Source: Topomyia yanbarensis
Lineage: Eukaryota > Arthropoda > Insecta > Diptera > Culicidae
Assembly (NCBI RefSeq): GCF_030247195.1
Contig: NC_080670.1
Coordinates: 41,153,524 to 41,217,523 of the forward strand
Direction: 5' to 3'
Length of the DNA stretch: 64,000 nucleotides
Part shown: one piece after another, positions 33,471 through 45,700 of the stretch
Layout: every line of letters starts with the position of its first letter
How positions within the stretch are numbered: the first letter of the stretch is position 1
The notes under the pieces: generated by a model
What the model was told of the DNA's origin: nothing
Seen by the model: only the letters and a program-made list of their open reading frames with translations
Database searches by the model: none
Translations under genes and position numbers: made by a program

Positions 33471-36223
33471 GGGCCCCGTACACGAGGCGTCAGTAATGTC
33501 ATTAGTGAGCAGTAATGTCACTTTTAATGGGGTCGAGGCCGTAAGGCTGAAAATCATAAGGCCGAAATTACATAAGGCCGAATTCAAATGGCTGAAAAAT
33601 CAAAAAGCGAACTTTCAAAAGGCAAACTTTCTGGAAGGCGGAATTTCAAAAGGCAAACTTTTCAGAAGGCAGAATTTTGAAAGGCAAACTTTTTTATACG
33701 ACGAAACAAAAACAAAGCAATGATAATAATGTGTTATTATCCATTACCTGATATTGATATTGATTATATTTCGACTGAATACATTTTATAACTGATTTTG
33801 CCTTCTTTTAAATATGAGCAGTTCTTTTGAGTTTCATTTTTGAAATTTTTATGCTTGTTCATTTTTGCAATTATGGATACTTGGCTATGACTTACGTTTT
33901 AGTATAGTATAGTGTAAAACTGCGATCCACCAGACGTATGTTTTGTTTTGGCCATTATTATTATGATCGCCAGTGAGTTTTGGTTTTCCATACAGCTTTT
34001 CAATAATTAAAATTATCCTTATTATATTTCCTGATATCAAGAGCTGTTATTTCGAATTATATACTTCATCATTTGTGAGTTTTTCAAACGATGTTTTTTT
34101 GAATGAACTTACGGTCGTCAAACTGTGGGATAACAAAATTGTCACAAGTTTCCTATCTCATGCCTCCACGCGGGTATAAGTCTTTTGATGACATTTGGTC
34201 CTTAGACCGGCGACGACTGGGTGCTATCAACCTTCTGCCGATAATAGAAGAATGAGAGGGTGCGAACAGATCTAGTCTAGAAAACATTGCCGTATAAATG
34301 AATAATTGATCGGAAATTAGCCCCGATAAGACTTTAATCTGACTAGTATCGATGATCACGGGTCAATACGTATTTAAAATCATCAGGTTAACAATCCTTT
34401 ATATTTCCCTGCAGTGTTCGTTATTATCGCTCGTATACTTGTATTCCACAAACAATCCGATATGGAAAATAATAAATATTTTCCTTGATTTATAACATCT
34501 CGCGCTATCATAACTCTTTGCCTGTGTTATCACTCGGTAGTTTTCAACCCAATAAATATATCGTAGAGAAGAAGTAGAAAATTCTGTCTAAATACTGTTG
34601 CAATAAATAGTGATCCGGCCCATTACGTAGATAAGATTAGCTTTTCTAGGCAAAACTCCCACGGTCGGCCGTGTGGAGTTCAAATTGTTTTTGTTTAGGG
34701 AGCATAGGACACTCTCGGTGGCCGGCTGCCCAGAGTTTAAAAAGAACCAAAAACTAAACAAGATCTTTTTCGAGTGATCGTGTACTCGAAGACTAACTAA
34801 ACAACTACCTAATAAAATAGGCTTTACAGGTCGCATCGCTTGCTTGGAGCGAATCCTAGACCGCGACACCTATGGAAGTCTGATGAATCGTCGTCCTTCC
34901 ATTAAGTAGGTGGAGCATCAACACTTCCCGTCTACCTTATCCTTTATCCTTCCCCGTGAGCGATGGAGATGGGGGCGGCCGGCAATGATGGCTATCATGT
35001 TGTTGAGGTTTTAATATGGGTCGGATTGGTATGAATTCCTACTTACCATTTCCTAAGCAACCCTTATTAGATAATCAGCAGCCACACATGATGAAGTCAG
35101 TGTGCAATCTGCCAAAATCATCGTCACAACGCAACGATGATATATTCAACCATCGGTTGTTACACTGCTCTAGCTTTTGGGGCGAAGCCAGTATAATGCG
35201 AGACCAAGGATCCGAAGCGGCGCAAAGCCGCTGAGGATCCGCCGGGTGAGGCGGCCGCCAACCCGCGTCGGAAGCAGCGACCCCTCGCAAGCAAATCTGT
35301 GATCCACTCGATTACTCAAACATAGGAGCTATAAATTAGTTTAAGTCCGACGGAGCGACAGCAATGTCGGACAGCACGCGACTTGAAGCGATATGGCGTA
35401 CCCACATTAGGCGTAAATGTTTTTTTATTAATTGGTAATGAAGAATAATCTAATTAATTTTGGTTCAAATACAATATTAGTACTATTGGTAAACAAACTC
35501 ATTTACAGTTATTTAAATATTTATAAAGTTGCCGTTATGCTCAAACATTTGAGCTACATGCCAGCTGCCTACAACTGCATAACTGTTCGTATTCCCGGTT
35601 TACTCGAACATAGGGATTGATTCCTTCTTTCAAATATGAGCAGTTCTTTGAATCTGTATGCCAAATAACTCTTGCACGCACACTTGTGATCACTTCGGCT
35701 GCCCGGTTTACTCAAACATAGGGGATGATTCCTTCTTTCGAGCATTCTTTTAATCTGATTTAAAATCGCAATGAATGCACAATTTGACAAAGGGTTTGGT
35801 GGATTTTTAGAGCATTAATCCTTCTTTTGTATTGGAAATGTTTCGTACGTAAACGTGCTATCCGCCCGATTGCTCAATTTACTCAAACATGAGGCGATGA
35901 ATCAATCAGGAAGAACACAATGTAAAATAATCGAATAATAAAAAAAAGTTTGCCTTATGAGATTCGACCTTTTGGGTTTTCGACTTTTTGAGTTTTTGCC
36001 TTTTAAGTTTTCGGCCATTTGATTTTTCGACCTTTTTAGCATTAGGCCTTTTGAATTTTCGCCTTTTGGAATTTCGCCTTATTTTTTCGGCCTTTTGATT
36101 TTCAGCCTTTTGATGCTAAATCCTTTTAATGAACGTGTAAGGCGAGTAATGATGGAATTCCCATACAATTCCAGTAATGACACTACTTAGTAATGACACT
36201 TTTATTGCTCGTGTAAGGGCCCC
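33471..36223. mobile_element. 2.75-kb TIR element with GGGCCCC ends, TA-flanked
   Basis: Left end GGGCCCCGTACACGAG, reverse complement of the right end GGGGCCCTTACACGAG (14 of 16 identical), with TA at 33469-33470 and 36224-36225. Sub-terminal AGTAATGTCA and AGTAATGACAC words and a purine-rich AAGGCCGAAA / AAAGGCAAAC region (33540-33700) recur inverted at 35945-36120, extending the inverted repeat to about 200 bp. No transposase ORF. The interior holds the partial foldback relative at 35165-35420 and repeated CCTTCTTTCAAATATGAGCAG words. Confidence 0.75.
35165..35420 (+). repeat. Partial copy of the NELF-A-intron foldback family
   Basis: Shares with the left arm of 27687-28598 the ordered blocks GGCGAAGC, CCAAGGATCCGAAGCGGCG, AAAGCCGCTGAGGATCC, CTGTGATCCACTCG, TACTCAAACATAGG, GTTTAAGTCCGAC and CACATTAGGC. 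Only one arm is present, and it has many substitutions, so it is an older, truncated member. Confidence 0.75.
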
Positions 36224-36239
36224 TAATAGGAATTTGATT

Positions 36240-36400
36240 AGCTAGTTGGACCGACTGACAAATGTCAAAAACTCTCGAAAGAAGACGTTAGTAGTGTAAA
36301 AGATTGTTAAATGTTTGACATGAGATGCTTTTTAGTTGGACAATGGTTCAACTATCGGAGGTCCAATTGAAGAGTGTCCAACCAACGAATCACGACTGTA
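36240..36400. repeat. Short dispersed repeat with TAGTTGGAC motifs
   Basis: GCTTTTTAGTTGGACAATGG followed by TTCAACTATCGGAGGTCCAA is the reverse-strand relative of 26044-26092. It also contains GCTAGTTGGACCGACTGAC near 36240. Probably remnants of transposon ends; no ORF. Confidence 0.5.
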
Positions 36401-37129
36401 ATTGAGCCAAATAACACTGGACTAAGCAGTACCAAGAGGCGCTCCTTGCTAGTTCACCATCGTCGATATTGAAGAACGAAGCTTCGGTCTGGGTAGCAGT
36501 GTGTTTATGGCCCTCTTCCTCCAGCGGAATCGAGTGAAGCTATGTTGTGCCTTCAGGCTCATGGCCATGCGATTTGCGAGCGTGCACAGAACCATCTCAT
36601 CGGATACGGTCCGCATTATCGCTAGGATGTTTCTGTAAGCTACACACAGCAGGGAACCAGAGGAACACTGAAAACACTAAGATCTGACTCGAAGACCAAG
36701 TGGCAGTAGGTCGGTTACGACAGCATGAAGTACAAAGTTACTTTAGGCTTGTCCAGATATGCCGCAGACTCAGGTGATTCGCATTTCTAATGCCAAAAGA
36801 TCCTGACTCCTGCGGTAGCAGACAAAAGGTTAAGTCGCTGGAAAACTCTAAGCTTGCTAATATCACGCTATTCCACGCTTTTCTAAACTTTCTTCTTTCA
36901 ACTCCTTGCTCTCCCTTGAGTACTATGGCTCTTAATATTGAAAAATATACTACACCTTTCAGTCCCTTGCTAATTAAAACAATAGGATTGGTATTTGGCG
37001 GAAAATGATAGATGGTCACAACTGTTACAGGCTCTCTCGAACAGGTTGAATAGGAAGCATGGAGAAGTAACCTTCTACCTGACGCAGTTCCTGTCTAATC
37101 ATTGTTGTTTCAGATAGAACCTACATCGG

Positions 37130-39090
37130 TTCGGATACATCCAAGAGGTGGTGGATAGCACCTACGAAGGCCAGGATCAACGGTGTATTCGTATGTAGCT
37201 GTTAGGCTCCCCCACGGTGGACACCAGAGCAGTACAATCGGAAATCAACGCATGTTGGAAGCCCTGGCGAAGCTGGATGTAAGGCTGTTCAACGAAGCTT
37301 CCGCTAGCACATTTCGTAAAGACGGCCGGGAATCCATCATTGATGTAACATTCTGCAGAGCGTCGCTGATGGATGACATGAGTTGGCGAGTTAGTGAGCA
37401 GTACACACATAGCAATTACACCATTGGTCAGCGAAATTGCATTGTAACGCGAAGAGTGAGGAAAATAAAGGAATTTCGATAAGGACCTATTTGTGGAAGC
37501 ACTTCGTGCTGAAGGCTTCGCTTCTATTTCGAATTCCTATTAGCTGTCGGATACATTAGTGAGGGTGTGTGACGTAAGAATGCCGAGAAAAATGGAGCCG
37601 AGGATCTACCAGTGTCCAGCGTATTAGTGGAACGAAAGGCTCAGCATCCTCCGTGCTATCTGCCCAAAAGCCAGAATACGCGTTCAGAGAGCAAGATCTG
37701 AGACAGTCAGAGAAGAGTATAAGGTGACATTCCGGGCGGCTAGGGCCGATTTTAAACGCAAGATAGTGCTTGGTAGGTAGTGCTACAAGGAGCTGTGCAG
37801 AGAAGTAGATGCTAACCCCTGGAGCAACGTTTACCGTGTCGTGATAGCCAAGATCAAGCGCCAGCTGAAATGTGCGATGGCAAATTGAAAATTATCGTGG
37901 AAGGTTTTTTCCGAAGCACGGCCCAACGGTATGGCCACCTACACCATACGTTGATGCAGACGGTGCAAATGCTGTTGACAATCAAGTCTCCATCGACGAG
38001 CACCTTATAGTGGCGAAAGGGCTGAAAGCGAAGAAAGCTCCCGGACCGGACGGTATCCCCAACGTGGAACTGAAGACCGCGATACTGACATTTCCGGACA
38101 TGTCCTACAGAAATGCATGGACGATGGCTACTTCCCGGATTGATGGAAGATCCAGAAACTAGTGTTGCTGCCAAAACCAGGGAAACCACCAGGAGATCCA
38201 GCATTGCATCGGCCTATACGCCTGCTGGATACTCTAGGTAAACTTTTGGAAAGGGTCATCCTCAAGAGGCTGCCGAACTACGCTGAAAGTGTGAACGGAC
38301 TATCGCAGAGCCAGTTCGGATTCCGGAAAGGTGGACGCCATCCGCATAGTCATCGCGAGCGCGGAGATAGCACTGAAGCAGAAGAGAAGGGGTAATCGCT
38401 ACTGCGCCGCGGTTACGATAGACATGAAGAACGAGTTCAACAGCGTCAGTTTGGTGGCTATCGCCATAGCAATACACAGAGTGCGGGTCCCGGACTATTT
38501 GTGCAAGTTTCTGAGAAGTTACTTTCAGAACCGAGTACTTGTCTACGAGTCGAACATGGGGCAGCGGTCGACGGCGGGAGTACCTCAGGGCTCCATACTC
38601 AGCCCAACGCTCTGGAATATAATGTATAACGGAGTGTTAACGATGCAACCGCCCAGCGAAGTCGAGATTGTCGGCTTTGCAGATGACGTCCTGACGATAA
38701 TCGGCGAGGCTCTCGAGCAAGTGAAGATGTTGACGACAGAGACAATAGGCATTGTGGAACCTGGATGGCTGATGTCAAACTGCAGCTGGCTCACCACAAG
38801 GCAGAGGTAGTGCTGGCCAACAATCGAAAAAAAATCGTATCGTGATCAGCGTTGGGGGACACTCAATTCCATCGATGCGTGCGCTGAAGTACCCGGGTGT
38901 GCTAGTCGACGATCGGTTAAATTACACCAGTCATGTCGACTATGTATGTGAGTAAGCTGCGAGGACAACTAACGTATTGGCAACGATCAGGCCGAATATC
39001 GGAGGAGCAAGACGTCTCCTGGAGGTTGTGTCACCCTCAATACTGCGGTATGGCGTACTAATCTGGCCTGCCGCACTGAGTTTAAAGTAA
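37130..39090 (+). pseudogene. Decayed non-LTR retrotransposon ORF2 (R1-like)
   Basis: Plus-strand remnants in family order. Endonuclease: APPRWTPEQYN, then directly EALAKLDVRLF and TFRKDGRESIIDVTFC; the central part holding the catalytic core is missing, a deletion of roughly 65 residues. Reverse transcriptase: KKAPGPDGIPNVELKTAI, LLPKPGKPPGDPALHRPI, LLDTLGKLLERVILKRL, GLSQSQFGFRKGG, VTIDMKNEFNSVS, AGVPQGSILSPTLWN and GFADDVLTII with the FADD catalytic box. Further on, KYPGVLVDDRLNYTSHVDY and SILRYGVLIW. Frameshifts and stops separate the pieces near 38160, 38340 and 38810. The word choice (KAPGPDGIPN, LLPKPGKPPGDP, FADDV) fits the R1-like group. Not functional. Confidence 0.85.
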
Positions 39091-39745
39091 GAGAAGAGTC
39101 TAGAGGTAAATCAAAGCTCAAAGATCGAGTCATTTAATGGACCAGGTAAGGTTCCGAGATAGAGCAGAAGAAAGAGGTGCGACGAAAGCACAACGATCCC
39201 CCACGAAGTACTACCTCGATGTAGTTCCGTGGGCAAGAATGGCGAAAAAAGAGTAAGGAGTATTTCTAATGGTTAGGTACGAAAGTGAGTCGTGAGTGCC
39301 ACACAGTGCCAATACGTCACGGACAAGGCTTTTGAAGCTTTTAAAACCTTACTATAAAAAGCCTTTGTTCTGAATTAAAAAATATCTGAACTTAAGCGCA
39401 AATTACAAAAAAAAAAATGCAATTGCATCGTAATTTCGAATATCTCGAACATAAACTGAACTGAAAAGATAGACTAATTTATTCGCATAATCACTTGTGT
39501 TTTTTATTGTTTTGTTTCATACTTTGTACGAACTCTTAAAAATATATCACTTATGCAGGTGAATTGCCCTACAACTAATCCGTATATAAATTCTTGTAAA
39601 AAATTCAGTGCACTTTTGTAATGTTTTTAGTTTTGATCACTTTTCGACAAATTGTTTCGTATTGTGTTTCACAGCTACCCTGTCTATAAATAATAATACA
39701 ATGCAACCGATAAATATTAATTGTAAAACTCTAGCATCTTTCCAC
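39091..39745. other. Tail of retroelement and ebony 3' flank
   Basis: 39091-39330 is probably the 3' part of the non-LTR relic and holds no ORF of note. 39480-39745 lies just downstream of the ebony stop on the minus strand; AATAAA on the minus strand (TTTATT at 39478-39483 and near 39502) is a candidate polyadenylation signal. Confidence 0.45.
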
Positions 39746-42700
39746 TCATTGCTGCTTCCGGATGTCCTTCCAGTGCACAATTACTCGCTGATCATTGGGT
39801 GCCTTACCGAAAGGTCGCGAACCGTCTGCGTACACCCACTGGTTGATCTGATAGTCCAGCATGCTTTCGTACTTGTACACGTTGGAACCGAGCTGCTGCG
39901 TCAATGGACTAGTGTTGGTCGTTAAAATTCCCGCAAAGTTCCGCCGGTTGGCGATCTTCAAAACCTCACTCTCCATAAAGTGCATAGCCTCAATGTTTTC
40001 CTGAGCACTCAGATCGGCACACGTTCCCATCATGAACGAGTGCAGTATTTGGTTCTTTCCATGTGGTAGCTTCTCCTCTCTGTAGAAATGGGTTGAATTT
40101 GCAATTAAATCACTGTATTGTAAATAATAGAAATTTTGGATACCTTATAGGTTTTTCTACATATTCCAGGAACTCGAATATGATCACTAGATTGTTAACC
40201 ATTTCCGGTTCTGGTTCGTCGTAAGCGTCAAAGTTCAACGAAACTCCCACAGACTTTCCGCTAGCGTCCTTTATCACAAAGCTTAATTGTTTTTCAATCA
40301 ACACATCCCATATGTCCTCCAAAATATCCCGATAGTCTTGCTCCTTAATTAATGGTTTAATCCATCGCTCAAGATCGGCCTTTTCATAGAAACTGTACGT
40401 TAAGATGCTAAAAAATAATAGAAAATAAATCAATTGTGTGCCGCTGTACAGTAAAGCTTCCAATTCGAAAGCACGTTTCCAATGCAACTCACTTGATTGC
40501 GTCTTCTTTGTGTTCATCGGCCAACGGTTGAGCGGTGAAGTGCATTTTGTACTCAAACTCGAATTCCTGCGCTGTGTTGCCACTCTGATCGTGCTCGGCA
40601 ATGTGCTGCTGGTTGCTGTACATCTTATCCAAAATCTCCTCTAGGTTTTCCGCCCCGATGAAGCTGGTAATGCTGATCGCGTGACCCTTCTGGCACAGCT
40701 GCGTCACGGTGATGACCGAGTTCAGCGAGTTTCCGCCCAGCTCGTAGAAATTGCTCTGCAGCGAGATTTTCGTGCGTGTGGAGCGACCGATCACTTCGCC
40801 GACGGTGGTGAATAAATCCTTGGCCATGGCCATCTTGTGCTCCGGTACGCCACTGTAGTCATACTCGATTTCGATTGTAGCGTCATCTGAAAAGGAATTA
40901 ATTTAGTTTAGTAGCTTTTAAGATCGAGTTTTTAATGACTCCTTGAGAACTTACCATTATTATTGGTATTTTCGTACATCTTCAGCAAACTTTGTCTGTC
41001 GATTTTGCCGTTCACCAGCAGTGGAATGCTATCGAGAATCACAACCTGTGGAATCATATAGTGAGGCAGCTTACTCTCGAGTGCACCCTCGATCTGCAGT
41101 CCAGTCTGAAACGTGCAGTCGTCTCGAACCGTGATAAATCCCAACAGGGCCTGGTCGAGTTCTCCCGCATGGTAACAGAGCACTATTCCTTTGTCGATTC
41201 CGGAAAGAGTCAGTAGATTTTTTTCAACTTCCGACAAATCCACCCGATGGCCTCGGATCTTTATTTGAGAATCGGTTCGTCCTTCATAATAGATGCATCC
41301 CTTGCTCACCGATGCATAGTCACCGGTTCTGTATAGCTTGGAATAGGTTACATCGACTGCCATCGGATTATCGATGAATCGTTCCGGATCGCGACCGTTA
41401 ACATAGCCTTGTGCCAGATTTAAACCGGACACGAATAATTCCCCAATGTCACCCGGTTTGACTGGCTCCAATTTTCCATCTAGTACATATATCACAGTGT
41501 TATCCAGAGGGTAGCCTATAGGAACTTTTTCGAAGTTGCTGAGCTGCTTTCTAGACTCGCAAACAAAGTAGGTTACGTCGCCCATCACTTCTGTTGAACC
41601 GTAGAAGTTACACAGTTGGTGAACTCCTTCTTCGAAGTAATTAAAGAACTCTTTGGCCAAAGAAATTTGCAGCGGTTCGCCGGAGCAAACCCAGATCCGC
41701 AGGTTATACAGCAATTTCTTCTTCTGCATGGGTAGATACAAAAGCAACGATCGCAGCAACGTGGGCACTAGAACAAGCCGCTCAATCCTGTACTCTTCCA
41801 GCAGCTCGACCAGCTGCTCCGGATTGTTGGTGATTTTTTTGGGTACTACAACAATGGGCATTCCATTCAGAAGAGGGCCCCAAATTTCCGTAACGGAATC
41901 GACAAAGGTCAGAGCTGTTTTAAAAACGCCAACCTTCTCTGTTTCCGAATAGGGAAAACGGCTCCATTGCCACTGCAAGCGGTTGAGAATGGTTGCATGG
42001 TTCAACCGTACACCTAGTGTGAATAAAAGATAGACAGTCAGAGAATATGATAATTAACCTTGTTCCTCAAGTCAATAATTAAAGTTTCATTGCATAGAAA
42101 TGAACCGGACTCTGGATGGAGCATTCCATTGTATTTTTAGAATTAAAATTAATATCTCGTCACTATGAGCATCTGAAAGCAATCAATCTGTCTCGATGAC
42201 TGATTAAAGGATGCCCGGGTAGGTGATAATTACCTTTTGGAACACCGGTGCTCCCTGACGTATATAGTACCAGTGCCAGTTCGTTGTTTCCCGCTCCCAA
42301 CATCTGCGCTGGGAGGATGTTTCCGTTGCTCATATCGCTTGCTTTTTTGCGTAGCGTAGGATACCAAACCGCGGGTGTATCGCCGAACACGGCAACATTG
42401 TCATAGTCCTCGTAGATGACCAGCGCTGGTTGCGATTCCTTCAGAATGTGTTCGATCCGATTCGGGGGGAAAGTTGGATCCAGCGGTAGATACGCGGCAC
42501 CAGCTTTCCAGATGGCTAACAATGTGCTCACTAAACGATCGGTTGGATGCATACAAACTGCTATGATGTAGTCGCCGTCACCGTTGGGCTGCGGTTTGCC
42601 ACGTTTGGAGATCTCGTCAATGGCTGCTACTGCCAGCCGGTTGGCCGTTGAATTCAGTACGTTGTAGTTGGTTTTAATTCGACCGTGGATGTCGTCTAAA

Positions 42701-45700
42701 ACGAATAAATTAGAAGCTATTATTTCTGCTCAATCTGGAGAGTTGGTTCGTTCTAAAGCAAAAAAGAGATCGTTGTTTGTGAGAGACCCGAGTGATCAAG
42801 TACGAGTGTATTTCGAAGAACAAATAGTTAGTGTAAATTGGTGTTGGTTACTGATGAGAAGAATCTGAAACACTAAAAAAACATTCTTTTTTATGTATGG
42901 TCTTGTGTCCTTATGCACCTTATAGTCTTATCCATTTTTTTTCCGTTTGGGAATTTTGGAACTACATCAAGGTATTACTTCGTGGGGGAGCTTTGATTTA
43001 AATCTTCTTGTCTCCCTTCATTACGTCGCCATTCAGCTCTCGTCCCAGTGAGTCGTTTAGATGTTGATTCCATGAGCCATTTAGCTTCTGTTTCCATGAG
43101 TCATTCAGCTCCCAGACTTATCACGAGCTACTTGGATAGTCCCCGGTGGTGAACTCACACTGCTCCGACTGAGAGTTTCCCGGCGGAGGAATTTCTCCCG
43201 GCACCGCTACTAGCTTCCTTGAGCTATTTAATTTCCAGCATTATCGCGATCTATTCAGATATCTGGAGGAGAACTACCCTACTCCGTCTGAGAGTTCCCT
43301 GGCAGCGGAATTTCTCTCGGTACGGTCCTCTGCTACGCGAGTTAATTAGTTCTAATTTTTGTTACGATGTAGTCCGATAATTGTAATTGTAATTTGTTTA
43401 TTGAGGGCTTTAACCAGATGGTCATTCGCCCGATATAGTCTGATAGTTCACGGCGATGAATCTACCCTACTGTAAATTCATCGGCGGAAGATTTCTCCCG
43501 ATACCAATGTTTGTTTCCGTGAGGTATGTAGCTTCCAGCTTTCTACTCGATCTAGTCCCCGGAGGTGGACCTAGCCTACTCAACGGGCCAGCCAGTAGGT
43601 GCTGAAGTGTGTGTAGCGGTTCCGGGTGGAGCGTAGCTTTCGCTTTCGCTGCTAGCTAATCGATGCGATCCACTCGCCCCAATCCCCGTCGATGGTTCTA
43701 CTCAATTGGTCTCTGGCGGTGGATCTAGTCTACATCGGCGGAGAGTTCCCCGGCGGCGGAATTTCTCCCACAATCCGATTTGTATGAATATATGTGTGTG
43801 TATGTGTCAAAAAATGTCCCCTGTGTTTCTCAGAGATAACTGGACCGATTTGCACACACTTAGTCTCAAATGAAAAGTACAACCTTCCCTTCGTCAGCTT
43901 TTAATTTTTGTTTCTTGATCAGACATTAAGTTCCGTAGTTACGGGTTTAAGAGTGCGGTCACAATTCCCATATAAACTGGAACCACATTGGCCCCCTATA
44001 ACGGTTCTTGATGCTCCCTAGAAACTTGCCAAGTTCCTGGTTAATGTGGGATTTCTCAGCGAATTTTTGACCAATTTTTGCAAACTTGTTCTCAAATTTT
44101 TCATATAAATCGCTACAATAATAATACCTTAGAGGTTTAAAATCTATTGAAATGGATAGCAAATTGAAGACCGATTCAGACGATACGTCAGCTTTCGTCA
44201 ACGGAAATGAACGTCGACGGAACGTCACCGTTCCATCAGGATAAGTTGAATGCGTTTCTCGTGTGCCCGTTTACACGTGCCGTACGTCAAAACGTTCCGT
44301 GCCGTTGGCGTTTTGTATGAATGCATTTAACTGCATGTAACTAATCTTGACGTTCCGTACCGGTGACGGAAGCCTGCCGTATCGTGTGAATCGTACTTAA
44401 TTCGATTTGTAGATCTAGATTTCCGATGGCCAATCAAAGATTCTTGAATTTATTTTTCATTATCGTCAATTCTGTGTTTCGGGCACATTCAAGAATTAAA
44501 GTCACATCGGCTCTTCGGCGATGACTGAAACGATTTTCACAAACCATGTATCAAACGAAGGGTATAAAACTCTCTCCCTTCCGAACTCGTAGGCCACAAT
44601 GGCCACCATTAAATGGTCTGGCAATCCCGGGGAAAATGGCCACTTATCAAAATGCACAAATTCACATAAGTTTCTCGGAGAAGGTTGGGCCGATTTTCAC
44701 AACAAGGAATATCGAATGATGGGGATATTATCCCCATACGCTGCCATCAAATTTCATACGGATGGATTATATGGTTCCGGTAATATAGACTGAATCGTCT
44801 GGTCGTATTTGAAATTCTCGTTTAAGCCGGTGCAAAAAAATTCAGCGAAGTACCACATGAAATTTTAGAAATCGAATTCGTATTGTTGCTGTCAAATGTT
44901 TTCCAAATCAAGGAAAAAATCTAGTTTCGATGTTATCTCTAAATTTTTTTGACAGGAATCGACTTTGCACTTTTTTGCTTTTCTCGTATAAAGAAAGGCT
45001 ATTACTCTGAAAACCTATTTTCTACCCGAGTGCTGCAGTGCCGAATCTCATATCTGTGTGTATGTGTGTGTCATTTAAATTCACGCAATTTTCTCAGAGA
45101 TGACTGAACCGATTTGCCGAAACTTTGTTTTAAATGAACGGTAGTTCGCTCCCACCCAGTTAAACTCATTCCGGAACCGGTTCGGATTTCTTAATGGAGT
45201 CATTATGGATTCCAAATCAAATGCAACAACCGATTCCGACTCAGAATCAGTTGTTGCATTTGATTTGGAATCCATAATGACTCCATTCAGGATTCCGAAT
45301 CAAATTCCATATGGATTGACCGGGCATAAGCTGCCATTGAATTTTTAGTTGATCCGACTTCCGGTTTTGGAGTTAATGGTTGAAGAGTGTGGTTACACAG
45401 TAAATTCTTATATAAACTGGTATCACCGTTATGATGATGTAGTACCTATTAGGATGGCTGTAACATCAGTTGGATTTGCGGGCCTAGATATCACTAATAG
45501 TCAATCGAAGTAGCTAAGTTATTAAGTAATTATTACATCTATTTCTCAACGAATTCTTGACCATTGTTTGAAAATGGAAGTTACAATACTTCCATTGACT
45601 GTTGTTCTGACTGAATTTCATTCAGATCAGACTTCTGGTTCCGGAGTCACAGGTTTGTTATTGCGATGACAGAGGAATTTCCCACATGAACCGGTACAAG

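Noticed and set aside
40438..41952. Plus ORFs across the ebony exons
   Set aside because: Antisense to the conserved adenylation, carrier and C-terminal domains.
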